Origin: Steroidobacteraceae bacterium
GTDB lineage: Bacteria; Pseudomonadota; Gammaproteobacteria; Steroidobacterales; Steroidobacteraceae
Direction: 5' to 3'
DNA length: 37,881 bases
NCBI GenBank assembly: GCA_025458905.1
Contig: JALORN010000037.1
Span: forward strand, 1-37,881
This document shows positions 1 through 14,334 of this stretch, one piece after another. Under the pieces are notes generated by a model, which was not told where the DNA came from, searched no databases, and saw only the letters and a list, made by a program, of their open reading frames with translations. Positions within the stretch are counted from its first letter, which is position 1, and each line of letters opens with the position of its first letter. Both the position numbers and the translations under genes were made by a program.

Positions 1-750
1 GTGGGCCGCGCCGGGCTCGTGACCCGCGGCGAGCTGCCGCTCGAGCCGCCGCTCGACGCGATCCTCGAGCGCTGGACCGCGCGGCGCGCCGCCGGCGAGC
101 CGCTCGCCTACATCGTCGGGTACCGCGACTTCTGGACGCTGCGCCTCGCGGTCACGCCGGCGGTGCTGGTGCCGCGCCCCGAGACCGAGCTGCTGGTGGA
201 ACGCGCGCTCGCGCTGGCGCCGCAGTGCGGCGCGGACGGGTCCGTGGTGTCGCTCGCGGACCTCGGCACCGGCTCCGGGGCGATCGCGCTCGCGCTCGCC
301 AGCGAGCGCCCCGACTGGAAGATCGTTGCGACCGACCGTTCCGCCGCCGCGCTCGACGTCGCGCAACTGAACGCCCGCAGCCACCGGCTGCGCAACGTCC
401 AGTTCCTGCACGGCGACTGGTTCGAGCCGCTGCGGGGCCGGCGCTTCGACCTGGTGGTCTCCAACCCACCCTACGTGGCCGCCGACGACCCCGTCCTCGG
501 CGCCGACTCGCTGCGCGTCGAGCCGCGCGAGGCGCTGACGCCCGGAACCGACGCGCTCGCCGCGCTCGCCGCGCTGGTCGAGTCGGCACCGCTGCACCTC
601 GTGCCGGACGGCTGGCTGCTGCTCGAGCACGGCGCCACCCAGGCCACGGCCGTGGCCGGGCGGCTTGTCGCGCGAGGCTTCCGTCACGTACGCTCCCACG
701 CCGACCTCGCGGGGTCGCAGCGCGTCACCGAGGGGCAGTGGTCGCGCTGA
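1..750 (+). CDS. prmC: Release factor glutamine methyltransferase PrmC (5'-truncated)
   Basis: PrmC methylates the glutamine of the GGQ motif in release factors RF1 and RF2, using S-adenosylmethionine. The sequence shows the PrmC junction motif GEPLAYIVGYRDFW near residue 32, the SAM-binding loop DLGTGSGAIALALA, and the substrate-binding NPPY motif near residue 154. The frame is open at the left window edge. About 35 residues of the usual N-terminal helical domain are missing compared with the roughly 277-residue E. coli enzyme, so the true start lies upstream and the GTG at position 1 is not the start. The stop is TGA at 748-750. ppiB follows 48 bp downstream on the same strand. Confidence 0.93.
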   Translation: MGRAGLVTRGELPLEPPLDAILERWTARRAAGEPLAYIVGYRDFWTLRLAVTPAVLVPRPETELLVERALALAPQCGADGSVVSLADLGTGSGAIALALASERPDWKIVATDRSAAALDVAQLNARSHRLRNVQFLHGDWFEPLRGRRFDLVVSNPPYVAADDPVLGADSLRVEPREALTPGTDALAALAALVESAPLHLVPDGWLLLEHGATQATAVAGRLVARGFRHVRSHADLAGSQRVTEGQWSR

Positions 751-798
751 ACCGTCCCACTCCACTGCAGGCCCGCGCCCCGCCTCCAGGACACCCGC

Positions 799-1290
799 AT
801 GCTGCGCTTCGAGACCTCGCACGGTGACTTCTCGGTCGAGCTGTTCGAGAAGGAGGCCCCGCGCACCGTCGCGAACTTCCTCAAGTACGTCGAGGACCAG
901 TTCTACGACGGCACCGTCTTCCACCGCGTCGTGCCGGGGTTCGTGATCCAGGGCGGCGGCATGGAGCCGGGTCTGTCGCAGAAGGCCACGCGCCCGCCGA
1001 TCCAGAACGAGGCCACCAACGGCCTCGAGAACCTGCGCGGCACGCTCTCCATGGCGCGCACCAGCGACATCCACAGCGCCACCTCGCAGTTCTTCGTCAA
1101 CCTCGCCGACAACGACTTCCTCGACCACCGGCCCGGCAACTATGGCTATGCCGTGTTCGGGCGCGTCACCGAGGGCATGGACGTCATCGACCGCATCGCC
1201 GCCGTCGCCACCGGGCGCCGCCGCGGCTTCGACGACTGCCCGCTCGACGACGTGGTGGTCCGCAGCGTGCGCAAGGTCGGGGCACCCTGA
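799..1290 (+). CDS. ppiB: Cyclophilin-type peptidyl-prolyl cis-trans isomerase
   Basis: This 163-residue cytoplasmic prolyl isomerase assists protein folding. It is a single cyclophilin domain with the active-site stretch FHRVVPGFVIQGG (the family's catalytic Arg lies in FHRV) and the later core SQFFVNLADNDFLDH. No signal peptide is present, which points to the cytosolic PpiB type rather than periplasmic PpiA. The ATG at 799 is preceded by an AGGA-like Shine-Dalgarno about 8 bases upstream. It sits between prmC and mtgA on the same strand and is probably co-transcribed with prmC. Confidence 0.95.
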   Translation: MLRFETSHGDFSVELFEKEAPRTVANFLKYVEDQFYDGTVFHRVVPGFVIQGGGMEPGLSQKATRPPIQNEATNGLENLRGTLSMARTSDIHSATSQFFVNLADNDFLDHRPGNYGYAVFGRVTEGMDVIDRIAAVATGRRRGFDDCPLDDVVVRSVRKVGAP

Positions 1291-1334
1291 CCCCGGGCCG
1301 GCGCGGCCGCCCGCGGCGAGGCGCCTGAGGTCGC

Positions 1335-2087
1335 TTGGCACGCGCCCGCGCGAAGGGCCTGCGCCGCGCCCTGCTGCGCTGGACGGCGATCGTCGCGATC
1401 GCCGCCCTCGCCGGTTCGGCCGGCAGCGTCCTGCTGCTGCGCTGGGTCGAGCCCTGGACCTCGGCGTTCATGATCGCGACGCGCAAGGACGCGCTGCTCG
1501 CCGGCGACTTCCGCTACGCCAACGACTACCGCTGGGTCGACCTCGAGCAGGTCTCGCCGCACGCGGCGCTCGCGGTGATCGCCGCGGAGGACCAGCAGTT
1601 CCCGTTCCACGCCGGCTTCGACTTCGCCTCGATCCGCGAGGCCGTGCGGCACAACGCGCGCAGCAGGCGGGTGCGCGGCGCGAGCACGATCTCGCAGCAG
1701 GTGGCGAAGAACCTCTTCCTGTGGCGCGGCCGTAGCTACCTGCGCAAGGGGCTCGAGGCGTGGTTCACGGTGCTGATCGAGGCGATGTGGCCCAAGGAGC
1801 GCATCCTCGAGGTCTACCTCAACGTCGCGGAGTTCGGCCGCGGCGTCTATGGCGTCGAGGCCGCCTCCCGGCGCTTCTTCCGCAAGCCCGCCGCGCGCCT
1901 CACCCGCGCGCAGGCCGCGACGCTCGCCGCGGTGCTGCCGAACCCGGTGCGGCTGCGCGCCGATGCGCCGTCCGCCTACGTCCAGAAGCGGCGCGCCCGG
2001 ATCCTCGGCCAGATGCGGGCGCTCGGTGGCCCGGCCTACCTGCGGCAGCTCGACGACGAGGAGCCCGAGGTCGCCAGCGCCCGCTGA
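1335..2087 (+). CDS. mtgA: Monofunctional biosynthetic peptidoglycan transglycosylase MtgA
   Basis: MtgA is a family GT51 enzyme that polymerises lipid II into glycan strands at the inner membrane. The 250-residue protein has one N-terminal membrane anchor (about residues 13-37) and the family motifs in order: EDQQFPFHAGFD with the catalytic Glu, RGASTISQQVAKNLFLW, KERILEVYLNVAEFG and GVYGVEAASRRFF. No transpeptidase domain follows, so it is monofunctional. The chosen start is TTG at 1335, with GAGG a few bases upstream. No ATG lies before the membrane segment. It converges on metH with only 14 bp between the stops. Confidence 0.93.
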   Translation: MARARAKGLRRALLRWTAIVAIAALAGSAGSVLLLRWVEPWTSAFMIATRKDALLAGDFRYANDYRWVDLEQVSPHAALAVIAAEDQQFPFHAGFDFASIREAVRHNARSRRVRGASTISQQVAKNLFLWRGRSYLRKGLEAWFTVLIEAMWPKERILEVYLNVAEFGRGVYGVEAASRRFFRKPAARLTRAQAATLAAVLPNPVRLRADAPSAYVQKRRARILGQMRALGGPAYLRQLDDEEPEVASAR

Positions 2088-2101
2088 GGGGCGCGGCCGA
2101 C

Positions 2102-5773
<3,672 letters not shown>

Positions 5774-5982
5774 GCGCTCCTCGCGCGCGCGCTCGTCCGG
5801 CGGCTCGACCGCATAGGGCGCCGCCCCGGCACGCACCCCCGGGGGCGCGGCAGGCGCATCGCGGCGCTCGAGTGCGCGCGCGCCGCCGGCCGCGGGCGCG
5901 GGCGCGCCGCAGCCGACCCCGTGCCGGCAGTGCGGGCCGTGGACGTGCGCGGCGCCCGCGCGCCGCGCGCCGGCCGCGCGGC
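5774..5982. other. metF-metH spacer
   Basis: This 209-bp stretch between the metF stop and the chosen metH start is extremely GC-rich and holds no convincing gene, promoter or terminator. Part of it could encode a short N-terminal extension of MetH if an upstream GTG such as 5836 is used. Confidence 0.4.
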
Positions 5983-7855
<1,873 letters not shown>

Positions 7856-7862
7856 TTGAAAT

Positions 7863-7913
7863 ATTGCGAAAACCTGCAATTCTTAGTCTAGCGGGCGGCC
7901 GCGCGTCCGGCAA
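7863..7913 (-). promoter_or_regulatory. Promoter and inverted repeat before the sahR-metF-metH operon
   Basis: On the - strand a -35-like TTGCCG (7913-7908), a 17-bp spacer and a -10-like TAGACT (7890-7885) precede the operon. Just downstream, at the expected transcription start, is the inverted repeat ATTGC-N8-GCAAT (7863-7880), inside an AT-rich patch that is rare in this window. It could be the operator for the ArsR-family regulator, an inference from position only. Confidence 0.45.
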
Positions 7914-7931
7914 GCGACCGGATCCGGTCGC
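7914..7931. promoter_or_regulatory. 18-bp perfect palindrome between divergent regulators
   Basis: GCGACCGGATCCGGTCGC is a perfect 18-bp palindrome. It abuts the -35 box of the sahR-like promoter and lies about 83 bp upstream of the marR start codon. Its length and symmetry suit a dimeric repressor such as the adjacent MarR protein, but no binding specificity can be read from sequence alone. Confidence 0.45.
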
Positions 7932-8014
7932 GGCCCCGCCCCGGGTCCGGCGCCGTCGCAGGGCCGGCGGCACTGCGCTCCGGTAACCTCTCCCCGCCCC
8001 GCCAGGACGCACCG

Positions 8015-8515
8015 ATGACCCGACCGCGCCGCCTCCAGCTCGAGAACTTCCTCCCCTATCGCCTTTCCGTGCTCTCGAACCTCGTGAGCAGCGCCATCTC
8101 CGGCAGCTATGCCCGCCGCTTCCGCCTGACGATCCCCGAGTGGCGCGTGCTGGCGACCCTCGCGATCCACCCGGACCTCTCGGCCGCCGACGTCGCCCAG
8201 CGCACCGCGATGGACAAGGTGGCGGTCAGCCGCGCCGTGTCGTCGCTGCTGCGCGCGCGACGCGTCGAGCGTCGCTTCGCCCCGGACGACCGGCGCCGCT
8301 CGATGCTGCGGCTGTCGGCGCGCGGCGAGGCGGTGTACGCCGAGGTGGTACCGGTGGCGCTCGCCTACGAGCGCGAGCTGCTGGCGCCGCTCGGCGAGGC
8401 CGAGCGCGCAGCGCTCGACCGGGCGCTGCGCATGCTGCTCGGTCGTGCGACCGAGATCGGGCCCGCGGAGCCCGGCCGGCCGCGCCGCATCGCCGCCGCC
8501 GGCGGCGACGCCTAG
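8015..8515 (+). CDS. MarR-family transcriptional regulator
   Basis: This 166-residue winged-helix regulator has the MarR order: an N-terminal dimerisation helix, then IPEWRVLATLAIHPDLSAADVAQRTAMDK, recognition helix VAVSRAVSSLLRARRVER, and the wing FAPDDRRRSMLRLSARG. A disordered Ala/Arg-rich tail follows. The ATG at 8015 has AGGA about 8 bases upstream. The glutamate dehydrogenase gene starts 23 bp after its stop, so the two are probably one transcript. The divergent sahR-like gene shares its upstream region. The ligand and targets cannot be told from the sequence. Confidence 0.88.
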   Translation: MTRPRRLQLENFLPYRLSVLSNLVSSAISGSYARRFRLTIPEWRVLATLAIHPDLSAADVAQRTAMDKVAVSRAVSSLLRARRVERRFAPDDRRRSMLRLSARGEAVYAEVVPVALAYERELLAPLGEAERAALDRALRMLLGRATEIGPAEPGRPRRIAAAGGDA

Positions 8516-8538
8516 ACTTGCGCCGACGCCGCCTGCCG

Positions 8539-11500
8539 ATGGACACCTCGATGCTCGAGAACCTGCCGCGACGACGACTCGACCGGATCGCACGGATCGT
8601 CGCGGCCGCGCGCCGCCCGGCGCCGCGCGACCTGCCTGCGGGCGTGCCACCGCGCCGCTACCTCGAGGCGTATTTCCGCGGCGTCGACGCGGACGACCTG
8701 GACGCGCGCGAGCCCCGCACGCTGGCGCTGGCGGCGCTGGCGCACCTGCGGATCGGTGCACGGCGTCGCCGTGGCGAGGCCTGCGTCGAGGTCTTCAACC
8801 CGGACCCGGCTCGCGACGGCTTCGAGTCCGCGGCCACCTACGTGGCGATCGTCACCGACGACATGCCTTTCCTGGTGGACTCGCTCGGCATCGCGTTCTC
8901 CGGCCGAGGCATCGCCATCCACCTGCTCGTGCACCCGGTGCTGGTGGCCATGCGCGACGCCGCCGGGCGCCTGCGCGACCTCGGGCTCGCCACCGCCGGC
9001 GGCCCGGACGGCGGGCTGCCGCGCGAATCCTGGCAGCTGTACGAGATCGACCGGCAGTTCGACCCCGAGGCGATGGCGGCGCTGCGCGGCGCGCTGCTCG
9101 CCACCCTCGCGGACGTGCGTGCCGCGGTCGAGGACTGGTCGCCGATGCGGCGCCAGGTGCGCGCGCTCGCCGACGGGTTGCGCACCCGCCCGCCGGCGCG
9201 CACGCCCCGGACCGCGACCGAGGAGGCCTGCCACCTGCTCGACTGGATGGACGCGGGCCACTTCGTGTTCCTCGGCTACCGGCACTACCGGCTGCGCCGC
9301 GGCCGCGCCGCCGACCGCCTCGAGCCACGGCGCGGCAGCGGCCTCGGGGTGCTGCGCGAAGCACCCGGGGCCCCTCCCGTCGCTGCGGGCGTGCTGCGCG
9401 GGCGGATGCGCGAGGTCGCGCGCTCGCCGGCCCCGCTGGTGATCTCCAAGGCGAACCTGCTCGCGACCGTGCACCGCGCGACCTACCTCGACTACGTCGC
9501 CGTCAAGGAATTCGACGCGCGTGGCGAGCCGCGCGCCGAGCACCGCTTCCTGGGGCTCTGGACCTCGACGGCGTACTTCGCGAGCCCGCACGAGATCCCG
9601 CTGCTGCGGCGCAAGGTCGATGCGGTGATCGCGCACTTCGGGCTCGACCCGGCGAGCCACGACGGCAAGGCCGTGATGGCGGTGCTCGAGAACTGGCCCC
9701 GCGACGAGCTGTTCCAGTCGACGGAGCGCGAGCTGGTCGCCTTCGTGCGTGGCGTCGTCAACCTCTACGAGCGTCGCACCACGCGGCTGCTGGCGCGGCG
9801 CGACCCGTTCGGCCGGTTCTGGTCGTGCATGGTTTACGTGCCACGCGACCGCTACACCACCGACGTCCGCCACCGCATCGAGCAGATCCTGCGGCACGAG
9901 CTGCGCGGCATCGACGTCGAGTCGCAGGTGCAGATCTCCAGCTCCAACCACGCGCGCGTGCACGTCGTGGTCCGCACGCCGCCCGACGCGGCGCCGCGGC
10001 TCGACGTGGAACAGGTGGAGCGGCGCATCGCCCTCGCGGCCACCACCTGGGGCGACCGGCTGCGCGAGGCGCTGGCGCAGCGCTTCGACCCCTCGGCGGC
10101 GGCGCGTCTCGCCGCGCGCTACGGCAATGCGTTCCCGCTCGCCTACCAGGACCAGGTCCAGCCGGACGATGCGCTCGACGACATCGGCGACCTCGAGACG
10201 CTGCGCGGCGACCCGGCGGCGCGGCTGCTGAACCTGCACCGGCCGCGCGGACGCCCGCAGTCGCGGATGCACCTGCGGATCGTGAAGGCGGGCGAGTCGA
10301 TCGCCATCTCGGACCTGGTGCCGATGATGGAGAATTTCGGTCTGCGCGTGGTGTCGGAGCGGCCGTGGCGCGTCGCGCTGCCCGGACTCGACGGCGGCGC
10401 CAGCGTCCAGGACTTCGAGCTGGAGCACGCCGCAGGCCTCGCACTCGACATCCCGCGGATCGAGGCACGCTTCGTCGCAGCCTGCCTCGCGACCTGGCGC
10501 GGCGAGGTCGAGGACGACGGCTTCCACCGGCTGCTGGTGCCGACCGCGCTCACGGCGCGGCAGATCGTGGTGCTGCGGGCCTGCGGGCGCTACCTGCTGC
10601 AGACCGGCCTGCCGTTCAGCCAGGCCTACATGGAGAGAGTGCTCGCCGCGAACCCGGAGCTCGCCGCCGACCTGCTGCGGCTGTTCGAGGCGAGGCTCGA
10701 CCCGGACGCGCCGGCGCGCGGCCGCCAGGCGCGCGCGGCGCGCATCGCCGCCTCGCTGGCGCGGCGCCTGGAGTCGGTCGCGAGCGCCGACGAGGACCGG
10801 ATCCTGCGAGCCTTCCTGGCGGTGATCCAGGCGGTGCTGCGCACCAACCACTGGCAGCACGGGGCGGACGGCGCGCCGCCGCAGGTGCTGGCGCTGAAGC
10901 TCGACCCGGCGGGCATCCCCGGGCTGCCGCTGCCGCGCCCGCGTTTCGAGATCTTCGTCTACTCGCCCTCGGTCGAGGGCGTGCACCTGCGCATGGGCTT
11001 GGTCGCCCGTGGCGGCATCCGCTGGTCGGACCGCCGCGAGGACTTCCGCACCGAGATCCTCGGCCTGATGAAGGCGCAGAACGTCAAGAACACGCTGATC
11101 GTCCCGGTCGGCGCCAAGGGCGGGTTCGTGCCGCGGCGACTGGCCGCAGGCGCGGGCCGCGACGAGGCGCAGCGCGAGGGCGTCGCCGCCTACCGCGGCT
11201 TCATCGGCGCGCTGCTCGACGTCACCGACAACATCGTCGACGGGCGGATCGTGCCGCCGCCGCGCACCGTGCGCCACGACGGCGACGACGCCTATCTCGT
11301 GGTCGCCGCCGACAAGGGCACCGCCACCTTCTCGGACGTCGCCAACGGGATCGCGACCGCGCGCGACTTCTGGCTCGCCGACGCGTTCGCCTCCGGCGGC
11401 TCCGCGGGCTACGACCACAAGAAGATGGGCATCACGGCGCGCGGTGCCTGGGAGTGCGTCAAGCGCCACTTCCGCGAGCTCGGGCTCGACGTCCAGTCGA

Positions 11501-13398
11501 CCCCGTTCACCGTCGCCGGCATCGGCGACATGTCGGGCGACGTGTTCGGCAACGGCCTGCTGCTGTCGCGGCAGGCGCGGCTGGTGGCCGCGTTCAACCA
11601 CCAGCACGTGTTCCTCGACCCCGATCCGGACCCGGAAACGAGCTTCCGCGAACGCGAGCGGCTGTTCGCCCTGCCCCGCTCCTCCTGGGACGACTACGAC
11701 CGGCGCCGGCTGTCGCGCGGCGGCGGCGTGCACCCGCGCCACGCCAAGTCGATCGCGCTGTCGCCCGAGGCGCGCCGCCTGCTCGGGCTCGAGGCGCCCG
11801 CCGCGACGCCGGCCGAGGTGATCCGCGCGATCCTGCGGATGCCCGTCGACCTGCTGTGGAACGGCGGCATCGGCACCTACGTCAAGTCGGCCGCCGAGAC
11901 CCATGCCGACGCCGGCGACCGCGCCAACGACGCGGTGCGCGTCGACGGCCGGGAATTGCGCGCCCGCGTGGTCGGCGAGGGCGGCAACCTCGGGTTCACG
12001 CAGCGCGGCCGCGTCGAGTACGCGCTCGGCGGCGGCCGCATCAACACCGACTTCATCGACAACTCGGCCGGGGTCAACACCTCGGACGTCGAGGTGAACC
12101 TCAAGATCCTGACCGCCGCCGAGGAGCGCCGCGGGGCGCTGCGCCGGCGCGAGCGCGACCGTCTGCTGGCAGCCCTCACCGGTGACGTCGCGGCGCTCGT
12201 GCTGCGCAACAACTACCTGCAGAGCCAGGCGCTCTCGACGCTCGAGGCCCAGTCGGCACGTCGCCTGCCCGAGCTGCAGCACCTGATCCGCCTGCTCGGG
12301 CGCAGCGGCCTGCTCGACCGCAAGGTCGAGTTCCTGCCCGACGACGAGACGCTCGCCGAGCGCCGCCAGCGCGGCCTCGGTCTCGCGCGTCCCGAGCTCG
12401 CGGTGCTGCTCTCCTACTCCAAGATCGCGCTGAACCAGCAGCTGATCGACTCGGACGTGCCCGAGGATCCCTACTTCTCGGGCGAGCTCGCGCGCTACTT
12501 CCCGCCGCGCTTCGCGCGCCGCTTCGCGCGCGCGATCCCGCGCCACCGGCTGCGGCGCGAGATCATCGCCACCGCCACGACCAACAGCCTGGTGAATCGC
12601 ATGGGCCCGAGCTTCGTGCCGCGCGCGATGGAGGACACCGGCTCGAGCGCCGGCCAGGTCGCGCGCGCCTACAGCGTCGCGCGCGAGGCGTTCGACCTGC
12701 GCTCGCGCTGGGCCGAGGTCGAGGCACTCGACAACCGCGTGCCCGCCGCGACGCAGTACGCGATGCATGCCGAGACCGCGCGGCTGCTGCGCCACGCCAC
12801 CTACTGGCTGCTGCGTCACCGTCGCGACCGGCTCGACGTCGAGGCCGCGGTCCGGCATTTCGCGCCGGCGATCGCCGGGCTCGCCGCGGCGCTGCCGGCG
12901 GCACTCGCGGGCCTCGACCTCGAGGCCTGGCGACGCACGCACGCCAGCCACCTCGAGGCGGGCGTGCCGGCCGGGCTCGCGGCGTTCATGGCCTCGACCG
13001 AGGCGCTCGGCGCGGCCTTCGACATCGTCGAGGTCGCGGCGGCCCGGCGCGCGGACCTCGGGCTCGCCGCGGGCGTCTACTTCCAGGCCGGAGCACGCGT
13101 CGGCCTCGACTGGCTGCGCGCCGGCATCGAGTCGCTGGGGGTCGAGGGGAGCTGGCAGGCCGTCGCGCGCAGCGGCCTGCGCGATGCGGCGCTGCAGGCG
13201 CAACGCGGCGTCGCCGACCGGGTTCTGTCGCTGCCCGGGCGAGGCCCCGCCGAGGCGCGGATCGAGCGCTGGCTGGCGCGACGCGCCGACGACCTCGAGC
13301 CGTGGCGCCGTACGCTCGCGGACCTGCGCAGCGCCGGCGGCACGGACTTCGCGACCCTGTCGGTGGGCGTCGATGCGCTGCGCAAGCTGGTCGGCTGA
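8539..13398 (+). CDS. gdhB: Large NAD-specific glutamate dehydrogenase
   Basis: This 1619-residue enzyme belongs to the large (about 180 kDa) NAD-glutamate dehydrogenase class, which mainly deaminates glutamate to 2-oxoglutarate. The N-terminal half holds ACT-like regulatory domains (for example TDDMPFLVDSLGIAF). The catalytic core starts near residue 815 with LVARGGIRWSDRREDFRTE, followed by KNTLIVPVGAKGGFV and DKGTATFSDVANGIA. The Rossmann part contains VGEGGNLGFTQRGRVEY near residue 1144, and a helical tail follows. ATG 8539 is chosen. A second in-frame ATG lies four codons on. It follows marR closely and precedes the glycosyltransferase gene by 24 bp. The symbol follows usage for this class in Pseudomonas. 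Confidence 0.94.
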   Translation: MDTSMLENLPRRRLDRIARIVAAARRPAPRDLPAGVPPRRYLEAYFRGVDADDLDAREPRTLALAALAHLRIGARRRRGEACVEVFNPDPARDGFESAATYVAIVTDDMPFLVDSLGIAFSGRGIAIHLLVHPVLVAMRDAAGRLRDLGLATAGGPDGGLPRESWQLYEIDRQFDPEAMAALRGALLATLADVRAAVEDWSPMRRQVRALADGLRTRPPARTPRTATEEACHLLDWMDAGHFVFLGYRHYRLRRGRAADRLEPRRGSGLGVLREAPGAPPVAAGVLRGRMREVARSPAPLVISKANLLATVHRATYLDYVAVKEFDARGEPRAEHRFLGLWTSTAYFASPHEIPLLRRKVDAVIAHFGLDPASHDGKAVMAVLENWPRDELFQSTERELVAFVRGVVNLYERRTTRLLARRDPFGRFWSCMVYVPRDRYTTDVRHRIEQILRHELRGIDVESQVQISSSNHARVHVVVRTPPDAAPRLDVEQVERRIALAATTWGDRLREALAQRFDPSAAARLAARYGNAFPLAYQDQVQPDDALDDIGDLETLRGDPAARLLNLHRPRGRPQSRMHLRIVKAGESIAISDLVPMMENFGLRVVSERPWRVALPGLDGGASVQDFELEHAAGLALDIPRIEARFVAACLATWRGEVEDDGFHRLLVPTALTARQIVVLRACGRYLLQTGLPFSQAYMERVLAANPELAADLLRLFEARLDPDAPARGRQARAARIAASLARRLESVASADEDRILRAFLAVIQAVLRTNHWQHGADGAPPQVLALKLDPAGIPGLPLPRPRFEIFVYSPSVEGVHLRMGLVARGGIRWSDRREDFRTEILGLMKAQNVKNTLIVPVGAKGGFVPRRLAAGAGRDEAQREGVAAYRGFIGALLDVTDNIVDGRIVPPPRTVRHDGDDAYLVVAADKGTATFSDVANGIATARDFWLADAFASGGSAGYDHKKMGITARGAWECVKRHFRELGLDVQSTPFTVAGIGDMSGDVFGNGLLLSRQARLVAAFNHQHVFLDPDPDPETSFRERERLFALPRSSWDDYDRRRLSRGGGVHPRHAKSIALSPEARRLLGLEAPAATPAEVIRAILRMPVDLLWNGGIGTYVKSAAETHADAGDRANDAVRVDGRELRARVVGEGGNLGFTQRGRVEYALGGGRINTDFIDNSAGVNTSDVEVNLKILTAAEERRGALRRRERDRLLAALTGDVAALVLRNNYLQSQALSTLEAQSARRLPELQHLIRLLGRSGLLDRKVEFLPDDETLAERRQRGLGLARPELAVLLSYSKIALNQQLIDSDVPEDPYFSGELARYFPPRFARRFARAIPRHRLRREIIATATTNSLVNRMGPSFVPRAMEDTGSSAGQVARAYSVAREAFDLRSRWAEVEALDNRVPAATQYAMHAETARLLRHATYWLLRHRRDRLDVEAAVRHFAPAIAGLAAALPAALAGLDLEAWRRTHASHLEAGVPAGLAAFMASTEALGAAFDIVEVAAARRADLGLAAGVYFQAGARVGLDWLRAGIESLGVEGSWQAVARSGLRDAALQAQRGVADRVLSLPGRGPAEARIERWLARRADDLEPWRRTLADLRSAGGTDFATLSVGVDALRKLVG

Positions 13399-13422
13399 TC
13401 GTCGCCGTGCGACCTTGCGGGC

Positions 13423-14265
13423 GTGAGCGCACCGCGGCTCAGCCTCGCCATCACCACCTACGAGCGTCCCGATGCGCTCGAGGCGGTGCTGCGCAGCGCG
13501 CTCGCGCAACGCGACCTGCCGGACGAGGTGCTGGTGGCCGACGACGGTTCCGGGCCCGCGACCGCCGAGTGCATCGAGCGGATCGCGCGGCATGCGCCCC
13601 GCCCCATACGCCACCTGCGCCAGCCGCACCTCGGCTTCCGGCTGACGCGGCTGCGCAACCTCGCGATCGCGGCGGCGAGCGGCGACTACCTCGTGTTCGT
13701 CGACGGCGACATGGTGCTGCATCCGCGCTTCATCGGCGACCACCGCGGGCTGGCGCGCCGCGGCCACTACACCCAGGGCGTGCGCATCGCGCTCGACGCA
13801 CGCGCCAGCGCGGCGCTGCTCGCCGACCCGCTGCGCGGGCCCGGGCCACTCGCACCCGGCCTCGGCGGCCTGCGCCGCCTGTATGCCCTGCACGCGCCGT
13901 TGCTGCAGGCGGTGCTGCGCTCGGCCGCGAACGCGGTCATCGCGATCAAGGGTTGCAACCAGGGATTCTGGCGCGCGGACCTGCTCGCGGCCAACGGCTT
14001 CGAAGAGGCCATCGAGGGCTGGGGACCGGAGGACAAGGAGCTCTGCGCGCGGCTCGCGCATCGCGGCGTGCGCCGCCAGACGCTGCTGTTCGGCGGCATC
14101 GCCTGGCACCTCGAGCACCCGCCCGCGTCGCGCGCGCACCGCGCGGCCAACGAGCAGCTGCTGGCGCGCACGCTCGCGCAGCGCCGCACCCGCGCCGAGC
14201 GCGGGCTCGACGCACACCTTGCCGGCACGGAGGGCGAGGACGCTGCCGGAGCGCGGCCAGCGTGA
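13423..14265 (+). CDS. Family 2 glycosyltransferase with GT7-like C-terminal motif
   Basis: The 280-residue protein starts with a GT-A fold (SLAITTYERPDALEAVLRS, then VLVADDGSG) and has the metal/nucleotide-sugar motif VFVDGDMVLHP near residue 93. The C-terminal region has GWGPEDKELCARL and an HLEHP motif, typical of the galactosyltransferase-like C-terminus in LPS- and capsule-type enzymes. There is no signal peptide or membrane span, so it probably acts at the cytoplasmic face of the membrane. The start is GTG 13423, 24 bp after the dehydrogenase stop. The acceptor and donor sugars are unknown. Confidence 0.85.
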   Translation: MSAPRLSLAITTYERPDALEAVLRSALAQRDLPDEVLVADDGSGPATAECIERIARHAPRPIRHLRQPHLGFRLTRLRNLAIAAASGDYLVFVDGDMVLHPRFIGDHRGLARRGHYTQGVRIALDARASAALLADPLRGPGPLAPGLGGLRRLYALHAPLLQAVLRSAANAVIAIKGCNQGFWRADLLAANGFEEAIEGWGPEDKELCARLAHRGVRRQTLLFGGIAWHLEHPPASRAHRAANEQLLARTLAQRRTRAERGLDAHLAGTEGEDAAGARPA

Positions 14266-14295
14266 ACCGGGCCGCCGTCCGGGCCGCTGCCCCTG

Positions 14296-14327
14296 TGCTA
14301 TAAACCGCCGCCTCATTCGCCCAGGAG
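14296..14327 (+). promoter_or_regulatory. Extended -10 promoter and ribosome binding site of gpmA
   Basis: TGC-TATAAA (14296-14304) matches an extended -10 box and stands out in GC-rich surroundings. A start near 14311 would give a 24-base leader carrying an AGGAG Shine-Dalgarno (14323-14327) seven bases before the GTG start at 14335. No clear -35 box is needed or seen. Confidence 0.6.
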
Positions 14328-14334
14328 TCCGATC

